The translations under genes and the position numbers were made by a program. A DNA stretch of 48,742 bases from Thermus caliditerrae. Its GTDB lineage: Bacteria > Deinococcota > Deinococci > Deinococcales > Thermaceae. This document shows positions 44,998 to 48,742 of the stretch, one piece after another (position 1 is the first letter of the stretch; each line of letters opens with the position of its first letter). The DNA lies in NCBI RefSeq assembly GCF_021462525.1, contig NZ_JAKEDT010000020.1:1-48742 (forward strand). The letters run 5' to 3'. The notes under the pieces are model-generated. The model searched no databases. It had not been told where the DNA came from and saw nothing but the letters and a program-made list of their open reading frames with translations.

Positions 44998-47499
44998 ATG
45001 GAGGCGATGCTGCCCCTCTTCGAACCCAAAGGCCGCCTCCTTCTGGTGGATGGCCACCACCTGGCCTACCGCACCTTCTTCGCCCTGAAGGGCCTCACCA
45101 CCAGCCGCGGTGAGCCCGTGCAGGCGGTATACGGCTTCGCCAAGAGCCTCCTCAAGGCCCTGAAGGAGGACGGGGATGCGGTGATCGTGGTCTTTGACGC
45201 CAAGGCCCCTTCCTTCCGCCACGAGGCCTACGAGGGGTACAAGGCGGGCCGGGCCCCCACCCCGGAGGACTTTCCCCGGCAGCTGGCCCTTATCAAGGAA
45301 CTGGTGGACCTTTTGGGCCTCACCCGGTTGGAGGTACCGGGCTTTGAGGCGGACGACGTCCTGGCCACCCTGGCCAAGAAGGCAGAGCGGGAAGGGTACG
45401 AGGTGCGCATCCTCACCGCGGACCGGGACCTCTACCAGCTTCTTTCGGACCGAATCTCCATCCTTCACCCGGAGGGTTACCTGATCACCCCGGAGTGGCT
45501 TTGGGAGAAGTATGGGCTTAAGCCTTCCCAGTGGGTGGACTACCGGGCCTTGGCCGGGGATCCTTCCGACAACATCCCCGGCGTGAAGGGCATTGGGGAG
45601 AAGACGGCGGCCAAGCTCATCCGGGAGTGGGGAAGCCTGGAGAACTTGCTGAAGCATCTGGAGGAGGTAAAGCCCGCCTCCGTTCGGGAGAAAATCCTCA
45701 GCCACATGGAAGACCTCCAGCTATCCCGGGAGCTTTCCCGGGTGCGCACGGATCTCTCCCTGGAGGTGGACTTCGCCCGGAAGCGGGAGCCCGACCGGGA
45801 AGGGCTTCGGGCCTTTTTGGAGCGCCTGGAGTTCGGAAGCCTCCTCCACGAGTTCGGCCTCCTGGGAAGCCCGGTGGCGGCCGAGGAGGCCCCTTGGCCG
45901 CCCCCAGAAGGGGCCTTCGTGGGCTTTGTCCTCTCCCGTCCCGAGCCCATGTGGGCCGACCTCCTGGCCCTGGCGGGGGCCCAGGGGAGCCGGGTCTTCC
46001 GGGCGGGGGACCCCTTGGCGGGCCTAAGGGACCTCAAGGAGGTGCGGGGGCTTCTGGCCAAGGACCTTGCCGTCTTGGCCCAGCGGGAGGGGCTGGACCT
46101 CCTCCCGGGGGACGACCCCATGCTCCTCGCCTACCTCCTGGACCCTTCTAACACCGCCCCCGAGGGGGTGGCCCGGCGCTACGGGGGGGAGTGGACCGAG
46201 GAGGCGGGGGAAAGGGCGTTGCTTTCCGAAAGGCTTTACGCCGTCCTCCTGGAGCGGCTTAAAGGGGAGGAGCGGCTTCTTTGGCTCTACGAGGAGGTGG
46301 AACGGCCCCTCTCCCGGGTGCTGGCCCGGATGGAGGCCACCGGGGTGCGCCTGGACGTGGCCTACTTGAAGGCCCTTTCCCTCGAGGTGGAGGCGGAGAT
46401 GAAGCGCCTCGAGGAGGAGGTCTTCCGCCTGGCAGGGCACCCTTTCAACCTGAACTCCCGCGACCAGCTGGAGCGGGTGCTCTTTGACGAGCTGGGGCTT
46501 CCCGCCATCGGCAAGACGGAGAAGACGGGCAAGCGCTCCACCAGCGCTGCGGTGTTGGAGGCCCTGCGGGAGGTCCACCCCATCGTGGACCGCATCCTGC
46601 AGTACCGGGAGCTTTCCAAGCTCAAGGGCACCTACATCGACCCTCTGCCCGCCCTGGTCCACCCCAAGACGGGCCGGCTCCACACCCGCTTCAACCAGAC
46701 GGCCACGGCCACGGGGAGGCTTAGTAGCTCCGACCCCAACCTGCAAAACATCCCCGTGCGCACCCCCTTGGGCCAGCGAATCCGCCGGGCCTTCGTGGCC
46801 GAGGAGGGCTGGGTCCTGGTGGCCTTGGACTATAGCCAAATCGAGCTCCGGGTCCTGGCCCACCTCTCCGGGGACGAGAACCTCATCCGGGTCTTCCAGG
46901 AAGGGCAGGACATCCACACCCAGACCGCAAGCTGGATGTTTTCCGTGCCCCCGGAAGCCGTGGACCCCCTCATGCGCCGGGCGGCCAAGACCATCAACTT
47001 CGGGGTCCTCTACGGCATGTCCGCCCACCGGCTTTCCTCGGAGCTTGCCATCCCCTACGAGGAGGCGGTGGCCTTCATCGAGCGCTACTTCCAGAGCTAC
47101 CCCAAGGTGCGGGCCTGGATTGAGAGAACCCTAAAGGAGGGGCGGGAGCGGGGTTATGTGGAAACCCTCTTCGGCCGCAGGCGCTACGTGCCGGACCTGG
47201 CTTCCCGGGTGAAGAGCGTGCGGGAGGCCGCCGAGCGCATGGCCTTCAACATGCCGGTGCAGGGCACCGCCGCCGACCTGATGAAGCTGGCCATGGTGCG
47301 GCTCTTTCCCAGGCTTGGGGAGCTGGGAGCCAGAATGCTTTTGCAGGTGCACGACGAGCTGGTCCTCGAGGCGCCTAAGGACCGGGCGGAGGCCGTGGCC
47401 GCCCTGGCCAAGGAGGTGATGGAAGAGGTCTGGCCCCTGGCCGTGCCCCTGGAGGTGGAGGTGGGCATCGGGGAGGACTGGCTTTCCGCCAAGGGTTAA
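44998..47499 (+). CDS. polA: DNA polymerase I (Taq-type)
   Basis: Repair and Okazaki-fragment polymerase of 833 residues. The 5' nuclease domain (1-290) has VDGHHLAYR, FDAKAPSFRHEAY, FEADDVLATLA and TADRDLYQLLSD. The middle domain keeps the fold of a proofreading domain but lacks most of its acidic metal ligands, as in Taq. The polymerase domain has motif A VALDYSQIELRVLAHLSGD, the O helix RRAAKTINFGVLYG (Phe at the position that discriminates against dideoxynucleotides) and motif C QVHDELVLEAP. ATG at 44998 gives MEAMLPLFEPKG as in T. thermophilus; ATG 45007 is possible. Confidence 0.98.
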   Translation: MEAMLPLFEPKGRLLLVDGHHLAYRTFFALKGLTTSRGEPVQAVYGFAKSLLKALKEDGDAVIVVFDAKAPSFRHEAYEGYKAGRAPTPEDFPRQLALIKELVDLLGLTRLEVPGFEADDVLATLAKKAEREGYEVRILTADRDLYQLLSDRISILHPEGYLITPEWLWEKYGLKPSQWVDYRALAGDPSDNIPGVKGIGEKTAAKLIREWGSLENLLKHLEEVKPASVREKILSHMEDLQLSRELSRVRTDLSLEVDFARKREPDREGLRAFLERLEFGSLLHEFGLLGSPVAAEEAPWPPPEGAFVGFVLSRPEPMWADLLALAGAQGSRVFRAGDPLAGLRDLKEVRGLLAKDLAVLAQREGLDLLPGDDPMLLAYLLDPSNTAPEGVARRYGGEWTEEAGERALLSERLYAVLLERLKGEERLLWLYEEVERPLSRVLARMEATGVRLDVAYLKALSLEVEAEMKRLEEEVFRLAGHPFNLNSRDQLERVLFDELGLPAIGKTEKTGKRSTSAAVLEALREVHPIVDRILQYRELSKLKGTYIDPLPALVHPKTGRLHTRFNQTATATGRLSSSDPNLQNIPVRTPLGQRIRRAFVAEEGWVLVALDYSQIELRVLAHLSGDENLIRVFQEGQDIHTQTASWMFSVPPEAVDPLMRRAAKTINFGVLYGMSAHRLSSELAIPYEEAVAFIERYFQSYPKVRAWIERTLKEGRERGYVETLFGRRRYVPDLASRVKSVREAAERMAFNMPVQGTAADLMKLAMVRLFPRLGELGARMLLQVHDELVLEAPKDRAEAVAALAKEVMEEVWPLAVPLEVEVGIGEDWLSAKG

Positions 47500-47547
47500 C
47501 GCCCGCCTCAAGGAAGGCTCATAAAACGCTCATCAAGCGCGTTTAGA

Positions 47548-47567
47548 CTTCTCCCGGAAGGGAGAAG
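47548..47567 (+). promoter_or_regulatory. Hairpin covering the ribosome site of the RCC1-repeat gene
   Basis: CTTCTCCC, a GNRA-type GGAA loop and GGGAGAAG form a perfect eight-pair stem that ends four bases before the ATG at 47572 and contains the GGGAG ribosome site. If TAGACT at 47544-47549 is the -10 box, the transcript would start inside the loop and lack the hairpin; with an upstream promoter the site would be hidden. Confidence 0.5.
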
Positions 47568-47571
47568 AGCT

Positions 47572-48684
47572 ATGAAAAAGCGTTGGATTGTAGCGGTGGC
47601 CGTGGCCTTAGGGTTGGCCGGGGTGCTGGGTCAGCAGGTGAGCTTGCCCAAGCCCGAGGGTCCCAGGGTGGAGGTGGTGGCCAGCACCATCAACGCCAAG
47701 GTCAAGGTGCCGGGATGCACGCGGGATGCAAACGGGCAGGTGGTGTGCGCCGTCACCTTTGAAAGCCAAGCCCAGACCAACCAAAGCGTGGTGGTGCTCC
47801 ATAGCTCTGTGCGGGCGGTGGCGCCGGATGGTTTTAGCTACCCTGGGTACCTGGTGGTGGAGGGAGGTACCACCGACGGCACCAAGACAACCTTTTCCCT
47901 GCCCGCTGGGGGCCGGGCCAACGGGCGCTTGGTATTCCCGGGGGTACCTCAGGAGGTTGGGGTGTTCCCCTTGATGCAGTTGGGCGGGCTGGAGTTTCGT
48001 GGCCTTCCCGTGGCCGGGGCGGCCCCTGCCCAGGCGGAGCCAAGCGGACAGGCCAAGCAGAGCACGGCCAGCGCTGCTTCGGCGCCGCTTTCCCGGCCTT
48101 CGGGCAACACCTGGGAAGCCTGGGAGGGGCGGATCAGCTTGGGACCTTGGCATGCCCTCTATGTTGCCAAAGATGGGACCGTGTGGGCTTGGGGACGGAA
48201 CCAGGATGGTGAGCTGGGTATCGGTAAAAAATCAGAAGTGGAATTGAAGCCTGTGAGAGTTCAGGGTCTTACGGATGTGGTTGCGGTTGTAGCAGGGCAT
48301 GGACATTCCCTTGCCCTTAGGAAAGATGGGACAGTGTGGGCGTGGGGTCAGAATGACAGAGGACAAGTAGGTCCGACAGCGAATCCCCTTGTACCTACCC
48401 AGGTTAGGGGATTGACAGATGTGGTGAAAATTGCTGCAGCTACGCAGACGAGTTATGCGTTGAAAAGAGATGGTTCTGTTTGGGCTTGGGGTTGGGGGCG
48501 GTGGGGAATGTTAGGTACAGGCGATTTTGAGGATAGGTTAATTCCTACACAAGTTAAGCTTCCTGCTAGGGTGCAAGCAATCAGCGTCATAGCTGAGACT
48601 GTTGCAGCTGCGCTGGATGTGGACGGAGCGGTGTACACCTGGGGTAATCCTTGGGCAAATCAATTAGGGACGGATCAGACTTGA
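47572..48684 (+). CDS. Secreted RCC1-repeat protein, probably truncated
   Basis: A 370-residue exported protein. Signal peptide 1-20 (MKKRWIVAVAVALGLAGVLG), a beta-rich domain of unknown family (25-150), a Ser/Ala/Pro linker (150-180), then RCC1-type repeats of about 48 residues: YVAKDGTVWAWGRNQDGELG, LRKDGTVWAWGQNDRGQVG, LKRDGSVWAWGWGRWGMLG and the partial LDVDGAVYTWGNPWANQLG. A propeller needs about seven; only three complete and one partial are here. From about 48190 on the DNA is far poorer in GC (45-47% in two 60-base lines counted) than the first half. After GTDQT a TGA ends the frame, but skipping one base continues DRYTA, as expected in a repeat, before a second stop. The gene is likely broken or chimeric. 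Confidence 0.72.
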   Translation: MKKRWIVAVAVALGLAGVLGQQVSLPKPEGPRVEVVASTINAKVKVPGCTRDANGQVVCAVTFESQAQTNQSVVVLHSSVRAVAPDGFSYPGYLVVEGGTTDGTKTTFSLPAGGRANGRLVFPGVPQEVGVFPLMQLGGLEFRGLPVAGAAPAQAEPSGQAKQSTASAASAPLSRPSGNTWEAWEGRISLGPWHALYVAKDGTVWAWGRNQDGELGIGKKSEVELKPVRVQGLTDVVAVVAGHGHSLALRKDGTVWAWGQNDRGQVGPTANPLVPTQVRGLTDVVKIAAATQTSYALKRDGSVWAWGWGRWGMLGTGDFEDRLIPTQVKLPARVQAISVIAETVAAALDVDGAVYTWGNPWANQLGTDQT

Positions 48685-48742
48685 CCGTTATACCGCATAG
48701 AGCCCCAGGAACCTGAGGGCGGAGAGGGGATGGAAGGAGAAG
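48685..48742. other. Window end after the RCC1 gene
   Basis: Composition returns to GC- and purine-rich at about 48693. This may be the edge of another insertion or the start of the native flank; too little is visible to name it. Confidence 0.3.

Noticed and set aside
45850-46230. Proofreading activity of PolA
   Set aside because: The domain fold is there but most metal-binding acidic residues are absent, as in Taq polymerase.

Overview
The window is a piece of a Thermus chromosome. The evidence is a PolA that matches Taq-type DNA polymerase I along its whole length, an SecDF fusion protein, a 571-residue IF2 with a short N-terminal part, the Thermus-specific anti-Gre factor Gfh1, a tmRNA very close to that of T. 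thermophilus, dense gene packing with 1-40 base overlaps, very high GC and frequent GTG/TTG starts. PolA differs from the T. aquaticus, T. thermophilus and T. flavus enzymes at many positions, so I do not name a species.

Layout. 1-1673: an IS5-type transposase gene cut in two by a second, IS4-superfamily insertion sequence, with the target duplication still readable. 1807-4597 (-): lepA and an overlapping sensor kinase gene with no response regulator beside it. 4746-8549 (+): acyl-CoA dehydrogenase, thiolase, short-chain dehydrogenase and an alpha-methylacyl-CoA racemase-like protein. 8546-18104 (-): an eleven-gene run with a ketoacyl-synthase-III-like enzyme, acyl-CoA synthetase, two alpha/beta hydrolases, a MaoC hydratase, a five-gene Liv-type ABC importer and 3-hydroxybutyrate dehydrogenase. 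18304-20886 (+): a divergent MalT/SARP-like activator. Together these two operons hold uptake, activation and every step of a beta-oxidation spiral, and a pair of heptamer direct repeats at 18129-18146 lies between the regulator and the long operon.

20933-27102 (-): rimP-nusA-ylxR-infB-small secreted protein-secDF. 27262-27610 (+): tmRNA, divergent from rimP, with overlapping -35 boxes. 27720-30759 (+): FMN riboswitch and ribD-ribE-ribBA. 30780-33315 (+): a VWA membrane protein and a small coiled-coil protein, both apparently leaderless, the second with a CRP-like site. 33272-35838 (-): a B12-dependent acyl-CoA mutase (split subunits) plus a thioesterase; the mutase carries the isobutyryl-CoA mutase pair Phe/Gln rather than the methylmalonyl-CoA mutase pair Tyr/Arg. 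35917-38760 (-): gfh1-lysS-zinc/cadmium exporter. 38849-43567 (-): nfeD-floA-proline-rich membrane protein-phoH-ybeY-dgkA-zinc-finger protein. 43615-47499 (+): aroE-yigZ-polA. 47572-48684 (+): a secreted RCC1-repeat protein whose repeat half is much poorer in GC and whose 3' end looks broken.

The most interesting leads are the mutase active-site signature, the activator with SARP-type repeats in front of an uptake/degradation operon, and the CRP-like site placed for class II activation of a leaderless gene. No CRISPR array, tRNA or rRNA gene was seen.
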